Assembly: GCF_003576375.1 (NCBI RefSeq)
Contig: NZ_QWGE01000001.1
Location: 868,001 to 932,000, forward strand
Origin: Pontibacter oryzae
Lineage (GTDB): Bacteria; Bacteroidota; Bacteroidia; Cytophagales; Hymenobacteraceae
DNA length: 64,000 bases
Reading direction: 5' to 3'
In this document: one piece after another, positions 55,254 through 64,000 of the stretch
Layout of the letters: each line of letters begins with the position of its first letter
How positions within the stretch are numbered: the stretch's first letter is position 1
Program-made: the position numbers and the translations under genes
Notes under the pieces: model-generated
What the model saw: only the letters and a program-made list of their open reading frames with translations
Told to the model about the DNA's origin: nothing
Database searches by the model: none

Positions 55254-56417
55254 TTATTCCCCGTCTTTCGGAGGAGTGAAATTGCCTTCTTCTCTTTTAA
55301 TCAGGATAACTGATACTAAACCTCCTGGGTAAGAATCATAAGTAACCGTGAACTTCTGACCAACAGCTGCATTCGGGAACTTTGACTTTAACAGCTCGCT
55401 CATGGCAAACAAAATGTCTTCGCTTGACCATGAGAAAGTGTTGAAATTACCATACTTCGCCAGGTTTGCTCTGTTCGACTCAGAGCTAATATTCGCCTGA
55501 TCAGCAATCCAAGCATAGTCTGCTGCTACAAGGCCGTAAGAAATGCTACGGTCTGCAACCCACTTTGTGCCTTTCTTCTCAAAACGCAGTACTTCTTTGG
55601 TAACCACATCGCCCTCTACAGCAACCCAACGTACGCCATTGAATACCATAGCCATTACCTGCTGCACAGTTTTACTGCCATTGTAGTAGGCATAGCTGAC
55701 ATACTTTACATCATTGGTTTCGTTCCCAACAATGCTTTTATTCAGGAACCTGTTGAAGTGGTCAGCTAAAACATTATCATCTGCTGCAGTGAAATTGTTG
55801 AAACGGTTTCTACCGGCTTCTACATAGTCCTCACCTGAAACATGATAGGCATCAAGCCACATCCCATTTGTGAAATAATACGAGTCGGTAGTTTCGATGT
55901 AACGTGGCTCTGCGCTTCCGTTATACCAAGTATAAGTAAGCAGGGCTAGCGTGCCTTCTTCCGCATCTGGGTACTTAGCACTTAAAAAAGTAGTTACCTG
56001 AGCCTCCTTGTCGAAGCTTGTATATCTGGCACCGCCTAAAGCATAATCCTCATCTTCTAAAGTATAATACTTAACGCTGGACACAGTATTATCGCCAAAC
56101 TTGAACACCAAATTGTTGTAGGTGATTGCAGCTTTGGTTTTGTTACCAACCTGAGGGAAATTCTTATCCAGAATTATCGGGATAAGTTCACTCGCTTGCT
56201 CTTCATCTGCAAAATAATGTTCTGAGGCAACATAGGCAGGCGCAGTGCCTTTACCCTTAAACAGTTCGTAATCTTTTGCAGATAGCTCTGTTTTTATATC
56301 AGCCTCGTATTCATTGGATAATTTTTCATCCAACTCATTATACACATCCTCCATTGGGTCGCAAGCCGTAAAGGACATAGCTGCAACAGAAGCGATTACA
56401 TATATATATTTTTTCAT
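55254..56417 (-). CDS. Lipoprotein encoded with a TonB receptor, unknown function
   Basis: The 387-residue protein starts with a signal and lipobox SFTAC (Cys19), so it is a surface or periplasmic lipoprotein. The mature part is Tyr/Asp/Ser-rich with repeated beta segments and no SusD-type TPR pattern. It lies 23 nt after the TonB receptor gene on the same strand, so it is probably part of the same uptake system, in place of SusD. I do not recognise the domain, so the ligand is unknown. The AAGTAT hexamer occurs a few times in the gene. Confidence 0.75.
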   Translation of the reverse strand: MKKYIYVIASVAAMSFTACDPMEDVYNELDEKLSNEYEADIKTELSAKDYELFKGKGTAPAYVASEHYFADEEQASELIPIILDKNFPQVGNKTKAAITYNNLVFKFGDNTVSSVKYYTLEDEDYALGGARYTSFDKEAQVTTFLSAKYPDAEEGTLALLTYTWYNGSAEPRYIETTDSYYFTNGMWLDAYHVSGEDYVEAGRNRFNNFTAADDNVLADHFNRFLNKSIVGNETNDVKYVSYAYYNGSKTVQQVMAMVFNGVRWVAVEGDVVTKEVLRFEKKGTKWVADRSISYGLVAADYAWIADQANISSESNRANLAKYGNFNTFSWSSEDILFAMSELLKSKFPNAAVGQKFTVTYDSYPGGLVSVILIKREEGNFTPPKDGE

Positions 56418-56440
56418 CTTAATTTAGCTTATCTACTAGA

Positions 56441-59011
56441 TTAGAAGTTAATTTTTAAGCCGGTTGTCCAGGTTCTTCCTGTACCGAAGAATACGCTAGA
56501 ACCGATCGCATCACCGTTCTTATCTTCATCATTGATGTCATCACCGTTCTGAGCATCTGAGATATACTCTGTATCCATCACGTTATTGACGTTGGCGTAT
56601 AGCGATGCTTTCAGGCCGGCAATGTTAAATTTGAAGGATGCATTCAGATCGAGAAGAGAGAAAGCAGGAACTTCCCATACTTTCATACCTGGCTCAGTCA
56701 AGGTTGTCGGATCGAAGTCAGCATTATAGTTGGCGTAGTAGTTGTAATCGAAGCCAAACTTCAGATCATCTAGTACAGAGTAGCTAGCGCCTAAGGCAGC
56801 AGTAGTCTGTGCAGCATCACCTACTTTAATGCCTTTCATATAGATAGGGCCATAATCTTCAGACTCTGTTCTGTCTTCGTTGAAAACCGTGATCTTGTCT
56901 AGGTTGTTTGTCCACTCCCAGTTACCCACAGAGGCCATACCTCTAACGCTTAGCTTGGTAGTTGGCTGGTACGTGAAGTCTAGTTCAACGCCTTGGTGCA
57001 GGGCATCAACTCCAAGGATGTTAGCAAAGAACTGCTCGCCGCTCTGGCCAGTGATTACATCCGTGAAAGATCTGTCGTTCCAGCTTGTGCGGTATAGGTT
57101 AATGTTACCATTCAGCTTTGCGCTTCTGTAACCATAACCCAACTCGTAACTAAGGATTTTCTCGTTCTTAGCATCTTTGTTGATGATGTTCTTGTTCTCC
57201 AAAAAGATTGCGTTGAAGAATGGCGCTTTTTCGAAGTAGCCTAGGTTGGCAAACACGTTGTGGTTTTCGGAAAGGTTATAGTTAGCACCACCTTTTGCCT
57301 GATATCCGAAAAAGTTCTGGTAATCAGTCGCCTGGTTGCCTTCTTCGTACTGGAAGTAGTCGATGCGCTTGTAAGAAGTGTTAGAAGCCGCTAGTGACAC
57401 GAAAGCTGACAGAGTTCCATCAGTATACTCACCTTGCAAGAAGCCACCTTCCCATAGCACCAGGCCATCGTTGTAGTAGCTAATCTTATCACCTACACGT
57501 GCTCTGTTGTTCGGGTTGTTCACATTTGAGTTATCCAAGTGGTAATCGGCACCTAACAAGTCATAAACCTCTCTAAAGTGAACACCTTTGTAGTAGCGCA
57601 AATCGGCACCGCCTAGTATGTTAAAGTTGGCATTAATGCTTTTTTGGTATGTAGAAAGGGCACCATACCAGGTATGGTCGTTTCTAGAGGCATAGCGATA
57701 TGCTCTGGCATGGCCATCTACAGAGTTTCTGTTGATGTCGACCATTTGGTCTAAGTCATATGGGGAATACTGATCTCCCGTTCTGATAGTATCAACGTTA
57801 AGCGAACGGTCTGTGCTGATACCACCGCCGCCACCGGTACCTTTAGATACATAAACAGCAGTAGACAGGAAAGACGACTCATCGATTGTCCAGTAGTGGT
57901 TCAGTGAGATCTGTGGTTTGTGGTAGAAGTTATCTTCCACGTTTACAACCTCACCGTCTTTCACTCCCCAGTCAGAGTTCCACCTGAGGCCTTGTGGCGC
58001 ATTTCTGTAATCCTGAATAGACTCGCGTGTCTGGCGCTGGCCATGGTACTGAGGCGCTCCAAAGCCAGTTAAAGAAAGCGTATGCTTCTCGTTGATCAGC
58101 TTCGATACGTTAAAGAAGTAGTTGTACCCTTTAAACTCTAGCCCATCGGCCCAGCCATTACCTTCAGTTTTAGAACCTGATGCAGCAAATGCCCAGCCAT
58201 CTTCAGTTAAGCCCGTGGCATATGAGAAGCCAACTTTGTTATAGCCGTCGTTACCGATGCCATAGAAAAGCGAACCTCCTTTTGTTGCATCAGTAGTTTT
58301 GGTAATGATGTTAATAGTACCACCGATAGAAGGAACGGCTACCTTAGAAGCACCCAGACCACGCTGAACCTGCATTGATTTGGTAACATCTGTAAGGCCA
58401 GCCCAGTTAGACCAGTATACACGGCCATTCTCCATGTCGTTTACCGGAACACCATTGATCATAACAGCTACGTTTTCGCTTTGGAAACCACGCAGGTTAA
58501 TTCTGGAGTCACCGAATCCACCACCTTGCTTAGTAGCATAAACACCTGGTGTCGATTTCAAAAGCTCTGGGAATTCCTGGTTCGAAGCTTTTTCAGTAAT
58601 GATCTCGCTAGTGATCGTAGACATCGCAACTGGAGTTTCTCTGTCGATAGCGTAACTGTTTGTAGTGATAAGCACCTCGTTAATAGAGGTAACGTTAGAC
58701 TCCATAAGGATAGAGCCAAGATTCTTCTTGCCGTTCAGGCCAGCAATCGAAACTTCCTTCTGCATATAGCCGACGAAGTTTACAAGTATGGCTGACGCAT
58801 TGGCGTCATCTACCTGTAGGGAGAAGGTACCATCTAAAGAGGTTGGAACCGCTTTTTCTGTACCTTTTAAGACAACTGTTGCTCCTGGCAAAGGCTCTTT
58901 CGTTGCGCCATCCACAACTTTACCTGTAACGGTGCCTTGAGCAAACAAGTCCTTGGGTGTTAAGCTGGTTAATAAGACCAGCATAACAAGACTAAGTAAA
59001 TTGTACTTCAT
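56441..59011 (-). CDS. TonB-dependent receptor with carboxypeptidase-D regulatory-like domain
   Basis: This 856-residue outer-membrane receptor has a signal peptide (to about residue 25), then a CarboxypepD-like domain (VTGKVVDGATKEPLPGATV), then a plug (TPGVYATKQGGGFGDSRINL, NGVPVNDMENGRVYWSNW) and a barrel. It ends GRTWTTGLKINF, with a terminal aromatic residue for barrel folding. This is the smaller kind of receptor used for siderophores or metals. A lipoprotein gene follows 23 nt downstream. The promoter at 59052-59083 fits the Bacteroidota consensus. Confidence 0.92.
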   Translation of the reverse strand: MKYNLLSLVMLVLLTSLTPKDLFAQGTVTGKVVDGATKEPLPGATVVLKGTEKAVPTSLDGTFSLQVDDANASAILVNFVGYMQKEVSIAGLNGKKNLGSILMESNVTSINEVLITTNSYAIDRETPVAMSTITSEIITEKASNQEFPELLKSTPGVYATKQGGGFGDSRINLRGFQSENVAVMINGVPVNDMENGRVYWSNWAGLTDVTKSMQVQRGLGASKVAVPSIGGTINIITKTTDATKGGSLFYGIGNDGYNKVGFSYATGLTEDGWAFAASGSKTEGNGWADGLEFKGYNYFFNVSKLINEKHTLSLTGFGAPQYHGQRQTRESIQDYRNAPQGLRWNSDWGVKDGEVVNVEDNFYHKPQISLNHYWTIDESSFLSTAVYVSKGTGGGGGISTDRSLNVDTIRTGDQYSPYDLDQMVDINRNSVDGHARAYRYASRNDHTWYGALSTYQKSINANFNILGGADLRYYKGVHFREVYDLLGADYHLDNSNVNNPNNRARVGDKISYYNDGLVLWEGGFLQGEYTDGTLSAFVSLAASNTSYKRIDYFQYEEGNQATDYQNFFGYQAKGGANYNLSENHNVFANLGYFEKAPFFNAIFLENKNIINKDAKNEKILSYELGYGYRSAKLNGNINLYRTSWNDRSFTDVITGQSGEQFFANILGVDALHQGVELDFTYQPTTKLSVRGMASVGNWEWTNNLDKITVFNEDRTESEDYGPIYMKGIKVGDAAQTTAALGASYSVLDDLKFGFDYNYYANYNADFDPTTLTEPGMKVWEVPAFSLLDLNASFKFNIAGLKASLYANVNNVMDTEYISDAQNGDDINDEDKNGDAIGSSVFFGTGRTWTTGLKINF

Positions 59012-59025
59012 CTTTTGACTATTAA

Positions 59026-59042
59026 GATTGGTTGGTTGATTT
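59026..59042 (-). promoter_or_regulatory. Shared leader box of the TonB receptor gene
   Basis: On the minus strand the leader reads AAATCAACCAACCAATC. The leader of the divergent Oar-like gene has the same 17-nt word with one change (60060-60076). The match suggests a common translational or regulatory signal. Confidence 0.55.
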
Positions 59043-59051
59043 AATTGGGTG

Positions 59052-59083
59052 CAAAATTACAACGGTAAGACAGTAATTTTCAA
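59052..59083 (-). promoter_or_regulatory. Promoter of the TonB receptor gene ending at 56441
   Basis: On the minus strand TTG (59081-59083) is followed after 21 nt by TAATTTTG (59052-59059). This matches the -33 TTTG/TTG and -7 TAnnTTTG pattern. The -7 region then reads CACCCAA. Confidence 0.65.
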
Positions 59084-60024
59084 CTAAAAGCATTAAAAAA
59101 AGATAAAAAAATCAAACCAAAACTTAACAGCATTTTAACTAAAATATCTTAATTATTTTTACATATACAAGATTATCAATCATTTGCAAACCACACAACT
59201 AACTAACCCTAAGAATCAAATCCCCAAAAGTGCAATAAACTTATTTGTTTAAAAACAAACCAACAAGTTGGATGAATCCAATATTCTAATCTTACAAATC
59301 ATTACAGCAAACAACAACCAATAGGCTAGAAGAAGCCTATAAATGCCTAGAAGTATAATTTTAGAACGGCAACATAGAAAACAATATCGATAACATTAGT
59401 TGAACTATACAGCTATCCTGCAATTCTACTTCCCAGCAATAATCAATATAAATTATACAAGTAAACCTATCATATTAAAAAATGACAAAAGGAGTAATGT
59501 TATTTGTTTATAAATATTCCATATAATAAAAATCATAATAATGAAGCATGATTATATACTTACTAAATAATCAATTGCTATTTTGATAATTTATCACAAA
59601 TCCAACTACTACTGCAATGATTATACATAATCACTCCGCACATCAACAATGCTAAAAGTTTCAAATTTGAATACCTAGTAACTTTTGAGACAATTAATGC
59701 GCAGACCAGACACCAGCCTTAGACACATACAAACAGGACAAAAACCTGTTTGCACCAAATTAATATTATTAGAAAAGTTACATTTACAAGAATTAAACAA
59801 TCACACAATTAACCGCCGCGCTAAACACACATTTGCAAATACAAATATGTAATTTATCAAACGCTGTTGCATTAGCAATTAAAAGCCTAACCTATATAGG
59901 CAACTAAACCTATAAGTTACTGAAGGGCAAATGATACAACATTGACCAACTCTTTACCATACGCAAATTCGCTTAAGCACATATACAGCTTATTAGGTTA
60001 ACAAATAAATAATATATAACTCGC

Positions 60025-60054
60025 TTGTAATCACGAAAAGCTGTTCTAATTTTG
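60025..60054 (+). promoter_or_regulatory. Promoter of the second Oar-like gene
   Basis: TTG (60025-60027) is followed after 19 nt by TAATTTTG (60047-60054). The start of transcription should fall near 60061, giving a leader of about 16 nt. Confidence 0.7.
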
Positions 60055-60059
60055 CGCCA

Positions 60060-60076
60060 AAATCAATCAACCAATC
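60060..60076 (+). promoter_or_regulatory. Shared leader box of the second Oar-like gene
   Basis: AAATCAATCAACCAATC directly precedes the ATG at 60077. It is the same as the box in the divergent TonB receptor leader except for one base. Confidence 0.55.
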
Positions 60077-63000
60077 ATGAAAAAATTTTATCAAAAGTTA
60101 TCAATCATGTTTGCCTTAGTGCTGCTTGTGCAGTACAGCTGGGCGCAAGGGGTAACCACCTCTTCGATGACTGGTATTGTAACAGACCTTAAAGGCGAAG
60201 GCTTGCCAGGTGCTACAGTTGTTGCAGTGCATACGCCATCTGGCTCTCAGTATGGCACAACAACTGGTGCTGACGGCCGATTTACGATTGTAAATATGCG
60301 CGTTGGTGGTCCTTACAAAGTTACTGCCCGTTACCTTGGCTTCCAGGAGCAGGTAGCAAACAACATCGACCTGAAGCTCGGTCTTTCCACATCGGTTCCT
60401 TTCAAACTATCAGAGCAATCTAATGCGCTGTCAGAAGTTCAGGTCGTGTCTGACCGTAACAGCCCTATGAGCTCTGAGAAAACTGGTGCTGCTACAAACG
60501 TTTCGAGAGAGGTTGTTCAGTCAATCCCTACTGTAAGCAGAGGCTTAAAAGATTTCACGAAGATCTCTCCTTTAGCTAATACAAGCGGTAACGGAACTCA
60601 ATTTGCAGGTACTAATAACAGATACAACCAGTTTGCTATTGACGGTTTGATCAATAACGACGTGTTTGGTCTTGCCGGATCTGGTACAAACGGTGGCCAA
60701 ACAGGAATCGAGCCTGTGTCCTTAGATGCAATTGAAGAGTTCCAGATCAACATTGCACCATATGATGTTAGACAAGGGGGCTTTACTGGTGGTGGTATCA
60801 ACGCCGTTACTCGTTCAGGTACAAACAACTACCAAGGCTCTATCTATTATTATGGCAACAACGAGAAACTTGTTGGCGGCCGTAGCCCTATAACTGGCGA
60901 AAAAGCTAAATACCCTGAATATAATGACTCTCAGTATGGTTTCCGTATTGGCGGTCCGATCCTGAAGAATAAGCTTTTCTTCTTCCTAAACGGTGAGATG
61001 ACTCGTAGCATTACGCCACTTGCCTTTGACCCGACTGACCCTAACTCAGGCTCTAAACTAACAATGGATGAGATTAACAGAGTAATCTCAACAGTAAAAA
61101 GAGTCGCTCCTAATTACGACCTAGGCTCTTACGGTGAGATCAATGATGAGCTGAACTCTAACAAGTTGTTGGCCAAAATAGACTGGAACATAAACAACAA
61201 CCATAAGCTGACGCTGCGCCACAGCTACGCTTACGGTGAGAACATAGATAACAGCCGTAACAACAACTCATTGCGTTTCTACAACAACGGTCAATTCTTC
61301 CCTTCTACTACCAACTCAACTGGTTTAGAGTTGAACAGCACGTTTAACAACAAGTATGCTAACAACTTGTTGCTTGGTTATACAAGAGTACGTGATGACC
61401 GTGATCCCCTCGGTGATCCATTCCCTTATGTTCGTATTCAGAACTTAACAGGAAGCAGCTCAATCCAGCTTGGTAGCGAAAACTCTTCAGTGGCTAACCA
61501 ACTTGATCAGGATGTATTCTCTTTAACTGACAACTTCAGCATATTCGCAGGTAAGCATACCTTTACTTTCGGTACGCACAACGAGTTCTATAGCTTCTAC
61601 AACTTGTTCGTGCAGAACATCTACGGACAATATGTATACAACTCACTTGCTGACTTCGAGAAAATAGGTACTGCAGAAGAAACTGCTCCTGTTTACTACC
61701 AAGTTGGTTATTCTTTTGAAAACGACGGTCCTTTGCAGTCTAAAGGTGCCTCAGATTTCTCTGCAATGCAGCTTGGCCTTTATGCTCAGGACGACATCCA
61801 GCTTACAAATGACCTGAAGGTTACATTTGGTATCAGAGCAGACTTGCCACTCCTAAATGATAAAGCAGCATATAACGATCAGTTTTTCAAAACGTACGGA
61901 TCAAGAGGTTTGTCTACAGACCAACTGCCAGAAACCAAGGTGCTTTGGTCTCCAAGAGTTGGTTTCAACTGGGATGTGTTAGGAGACAATACGTTAAAAG
62001 TTAGAGGAGGTACCGGTATCTTCACAGGCCGTGTTCCTTTTGTATGGGTATCAAACCAATACACAAACAACGGTACACTTAACGGTACTTACTCTGTAGG
62101 TAGCACTTCATCAAGCGCTAAGCCAATCACAAACCCTGCGGGCATTAAGTTTGTAGCAGATCCTTATGCACAACCTACTGCAGCAACATATAATGGCAAA
62201 GATGGTCGTGGCGATATCAACATTACTTCTGAAGATTTCCAGTACCCGCAGGTTTTCAGATCAAACATCGGTGTAGACAAGCAGCTTCCTTGGGGCTTAG
62301 TGGCCTCTTTTGAAGCTATCTTCAGCAAAGGCTTGAACAACGTAACGTTCAAAAACCTGAACAGAGAAGTAGACTCCAACTTTACTTTTGACGCCACAGA
62401 TAAGAGACCTCGTTATAAGACAGGCCGTACCGATTCTAACTTCAATGAGATAATCCTGCTTGAGAACTCAAACAAAGGTTATTCTTATAACTTGGTTGCT
62501 CAGCTTCAGAAAAACTTTGAGAATGGCTTTACTGGTTCAGTAGCTTATACTTATGGCCAGTCTAAGGACCTGAACTCAGGTACATCAAGCACAGCTTACT
62601 CTAACTGGAGATTCCTGAACAACGTAACTGGCCCGAACGAAAATGTTGAGTCTTATGCTAACTTCGATCTGCGCCACAGAGTAACAGGCTTTGTTTCTTA
62701 CAGAAAAGAGTACTTCAATCACTTTGCAACACAGGTATCGTTATTCTACAACGGTCAGGCTGGCCAAGCACTTTCTTACATATATGATGGTGACTTAAAT
62801 AACGATGGTACTACCAACGACTTGATCTTTGTTCCTGCAACCCGAGCTGATATAAACTTGGTGGATGTAAAAGACTCAAAAGGCGTTGTAACCATGACGG
62901 CTGATGATCAGTGGACTGCCCTTAATGCTTTCATTGAAGGAGATGAATATCTGAACGAGCGCCGTGGACAGTATGCACAGAGAAACGGTGCAAGACTTCC

Positions 63001-63313
63001 GTTCCAGCACCAGTTCGACCTTAAAGTTCTTCAGGACCTAGGTCTGCAGATCGGAAACAGCAAAAACAAGCTACAACTGTCTTTCGACGTGATGAACGTA
63101 GGAAACCTTATTAATAAAGACTGGGGTAAGTCATACTTCGTGTCTAACCAAGGTTTTAACCTAATCCGTTACGCTGGTATTCAGTCAGGCACTACTAATA
63201 AGCCTACTTTCCAGTACACAGCTGCTGGCCAAACTGATGGCAAAGTATACTCAACTTCTGACTACTCTTCTCGTTGGAGAGGCCAGATTGGTATCCGCTA
63301 CATTTTCAACTAA
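60077..63313 (+). CDS. TonB-dependent receptor, Oar-like (second of two paralogues)
   Basis: This 1078-residue outer-membrane receptor repeats the layout of its paralogue at 52046: signal peptide (to about residue 23), a CarboxypepD-like domain (DLKGEGLPGATVVAVHTPSG, MRVGGPYKVTARYLGFQEQ), a plug (FTKISPLANTSGNG, AIDGLINNDVFGLAGSG, INAVTRSGTN) and a barrel ending RWRGQIGIRYIFN. The order and many blocks are shared, so both come from one duplication. This copy uses more T- and A-ending codons and almost lacks the AAGTAT hexamer, as if highly expressed. It has its own promoter and shared leader box. A terminator follows. Confidence 0.9.
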   Translation: MKKFYQKLSIMFALVLLVQYSWAQGVTTSSMTGIVTDLKGEGLPGATVVAVHTPSGSQYGTTTGADGRFTIVNMRVGGPYKVTARYLGFQEQVANNIDLKLGLSTSVPFKLSEQSNALSEVQVVSDRNSPMSSEKTGAATNVSREVVQSIPTVSRGLKDFTKISPLANTSGNGTQFAGTNNRYNQFAIDGLINNDVFGLAGSGTNGGQTGIEPVSLDAIEEFQINIAPYDVRQGGFTGGGINAVTRSGTNNYQGSIYYYGNNEKLVGGRSPITGEKAKYPEYNDSQYGFRIGGPILKNKLFFFLNGEMTRSITPLAFDPTDPNSGSKLTMDEINRVISTVKRVAPNYDLGSYGEINDELNSNKLLAKIDWNINNNHKLTLRHSYAYGENIDNSRNNNSLRFYNNGQFFPSTTNSTGLELNSTFNNKYANNLLLGYTRVRDDRDPLGDPFPYVRIQNLTGSSSIQLGSENSSVANQLDQDVFSLTDNFSIFAGKHTFTFGTHNEFYSFYNLFVQNIYGQYVYNSLADFEKIGTAEETAPVYYQVGYSFENDGPLQSKGASDFSAMQLGLYAQDDIQLTNDLKVTFGIRADLPLLNDKAAYNDQFFKTYGSRGLSTDQLPETKVLWSPRVGFNWDVLGDNTLKVRGGTGIFTGRVPFVWVSNQYTNNGTLNGTYSVGSTSSSAKPITNPAGIKFVADPYAQPTAATYNGKDGRGDINITSEDFQYPQVFRSNIGVDKQLPWGLVASFEAIFSKGLNNVTFKNLNREVDSNFTFDATDKRPRYKTGRTDSNFNEIILLENSNKGYSYNLVAQLQKNFENGFTGSVAYTYGQSKDLNSGTSSTAYSNWRFLNNVTGPNENVESYANFDLRHRVTGFVSYRKEYFNHFATQVSLFYNGQAGQALSYIYDGDLNNDGTTNDLIFVPATRADINLVDVKDSKGVVTMTADDQWTALNAFIEGDEYLNERRGQYAQRNGARLPFQHQFDLKVLQDLGLQIGNSKNKLQLSFDVMNVGNLINKDWGKSYFVSNQGFNLIRYAGIQSGTTNKPTFQYTAAGQTDGKVYSTSDYSSRWRGQIGIRYIFN

Positions 63314-63333
63314 CCTAAACAGTTAGTTTCAAT

Positions 63334-63365
63334 AAAAGGGGCAGCCAAAGCTGCCCCTTTTATTT
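63334..63365 (+). terminator. Terminator after the second Oar-like gene
   Basis: AAAAGGGGCAGC (63334-63345) pairs with GCTGCCCCTTTT (63350-63361) over a 4-nt loop, followed by ATTTT. Confidence 0.88.
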
Positions 63366-63388
63366 TGCACAAATTTTTACAACAATGT

Positions 63389-63418
63389 TTTGCATATAAA
63401 ATAATTCCCCTATTTTTG
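63389..63418 (+). promoter_or_regulatory. Promoter of tRNA-Ala
   Basis: TTTG (63389-63392) is followed after 18 nt by TATTTTTG (63411-63418), a full -33/-7 match. The tRNA begins 13 nt after the -7 element, fitting a start near 63424. Confidence 0.75.
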
Positions 63419-63430
63419 TGCTCACAATAC

Positions 63431-63504
<74 letters not shown>

Positions 63505-63507
63505 CTG

Positions 63508-63536
63508 AAGGCAACCTATACGGGTTGCCTTTTTTG
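63508..63536 (+). terminator. Terminator after tRNA-Ala
   Basis: AAGGCAACC pairs with GGTTGCCTT across a 6-nt loop, followed directly by TTTTTG. It starts 4 nt after the tRNA. Confidence 0.88.
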
Positions 63537-63715
63537 TTTTAAGTCGATGCCATACTTTATTTACATCCTATACTCAGCAAAGGCTGGAGTTACGCCCCTT
63601 TTACTTACCTAAATATCGCTTGCTATTCACGGGCTATTATCTATAACTACTAAACAGCACCTGGCCTGCCCCGTAACTCCTATACATTCTAACTGAAACT
63701 TAAAACAGAGCGGCC

Positions 63716-64000
63716 ATGGCTTATAACTTCGAAGACAAGCAGCAAGAGGCAAGTAACATGCTTGCCAAAGTAGCGGAACAGATGGGAACAGAAGACATGC
63801 ACCAGGCAGCCCGTGTTTTCAGGGCGGTGTTGCAGGCCATCCGCGACAGGCTTCCGATACACGATGCCATTCGCTTTTCAGCCGGTTTGCCTATCATCTG
63901 GAAGGGCGTGTACTTTGATCAATACAACCCAACTGTGGTTCCCGTGAGGATGCAGCACCGGCAGGAATGGATAAACTTTATCCGAAGCAAAAATGCCTTT
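63716..64000 (+). CDS. DUF2267 domain protein (truncated by the window end)
   Basis: The visible 95 residues start MAYNFEDKQQEASNMLAKVA and contain HQAARVFRAVLQAIRDRLPI and FSAGLPIIWKGVYFDQYNP, which match the DUF2267 family of small proteins of unknown function. The rest lies beyond the window. The ATG at 63716 is the first clear start after the tRNA terminator and has no other ATG nearby. The role is not known. Confidence 0.8.
   Translation, partial: MAYNFEDKQQEASNMLAKVAEQMGTEDMHQAARVFRAVLQAIRDRLPIHDAIRFSAGLPIIWKGVYFDQYNPTVVPVRMQHRQEWINFIRSKNAF

Larger units (their letters stand above)
59012..60076. other. 1,065-nt AT-rich spacer between divergent TonB receptor genes
   Basis: No gene or RNA is visible. 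Strong A+T content is obvious. Two promoters with TAATTTTG elements point outward near both ends, and both leaders share an AAATCAAYCAACCAATC box (59026-59042 minus, 60060-60076 plus). A small hairpin (CAAACAGG/CCTGTTTG) lies near 59731-59752. The middle section has no explanation yet. Confidence 0.5.

Noticed and set aside
59012-60076. Riboswitch or structured small RNA in the long AT-rich spacer
   Set aside because: Only one short weak hairpin is visible and no known aptamer pattern is recognised.

Overview
The window is chromosomal DNA of a member of the Bacteroidota, most likely the Cytophagales family Hymenobacteraceae (a Pontibacter-like organism). The support is the gene content and layout (OstA-like protein, bamD, rpoZ, coaBC, a DUF4835 protein and recN in one row; bacillithiol enzyme BshA; Oar-type TonB receptors), promoters with the Bacteroidota -33 TTTG / -7 TAnnTTTG pattern, few Shine-Dalgarno sites, and several TTG starts. 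The genus is an inference. No phage, plasmid, insertion sequence, CRISPR array or rRNA operon is visible; a single tRNA-Ala lies near the right end.

Layout. 1-1.9 kb: two small YtxH proteins, a Kazal-type lipoprotein and a cupin. 2.0-10.1 kb (minus strand): an envelope and cofactor cluster, OstA-like > bamD > rpoZ > coaBC (frameshifted) > DUF4835 > small unknown > recN > fabI. 10.3-12.7 kb: tilS and mdh. 12.8-18.9 kb (minus): a GAF-domain protein, an unusual BamA-type barrel with a kinase-like N-terminal region, and an HD-domain membrane protein resembling Pycsar effectors, spaced like an operon. 19.1-22.8 kb: two tandem rhomboid proteases and mutL. 23.2-31.6 kb: a GH3/serine-hydrolase fusion, bshA, a SerB-SerA fusion, serC, a small membrane protein and an A-type Fe-S carrier. 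31.9-44.3 kb (mainly minus): a chaN-like gene with an in-frame stop, a DUF6624 lipoprotein, an ABC exporter pair, grpE-dnaJ, hpt-adk-obgE, a membrane pyrophosphatase, a lipoprotein and an M42 peptidase. 44.4-49.8 kb: a TPR protein, a GC-rich UGD/UXS nucleotide-sugar pair and an alpha/beta hydrolase. 49.8-63.3 kb: a GlcD-type oxidase, an NlpC/P60 lipoprotein, two Oar-like TonB receptors, and between them a TonB receptor with a lipoprotein partner. The right edge holds tRNA-Ala and a truncated DUF2267 gene.

How the genes work together. The serine pathway from 3-phosphoglycerate is completed by two adjacent genes: a SerB-SerA fusion followed by serC. OstA-like, BamD, the BamA-like barrel, NlpC/P60, the GH3 fusion and the TonB receptors all serve the outer membrane or wall. 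GrpE-DnaJ and Hpt-Adk-Obg form short housekeeping clusters.

Most notable signals: (1) the hexamer AAGTAT/ATACTT is strongly over-represented in genes and spacers alike; (2) the 13-18.9 kb cluster joins a kinase-like outer-membrane barrel to an orphan HD-Pycsar-type effector; (3) a perfect 17-bp inverted repeat ends one base before the start codon of a TonB receptor; (4) coaBC and chaN each carry one disrupting lesion; (5) MutL appears to have lost its endonuclease motifs.
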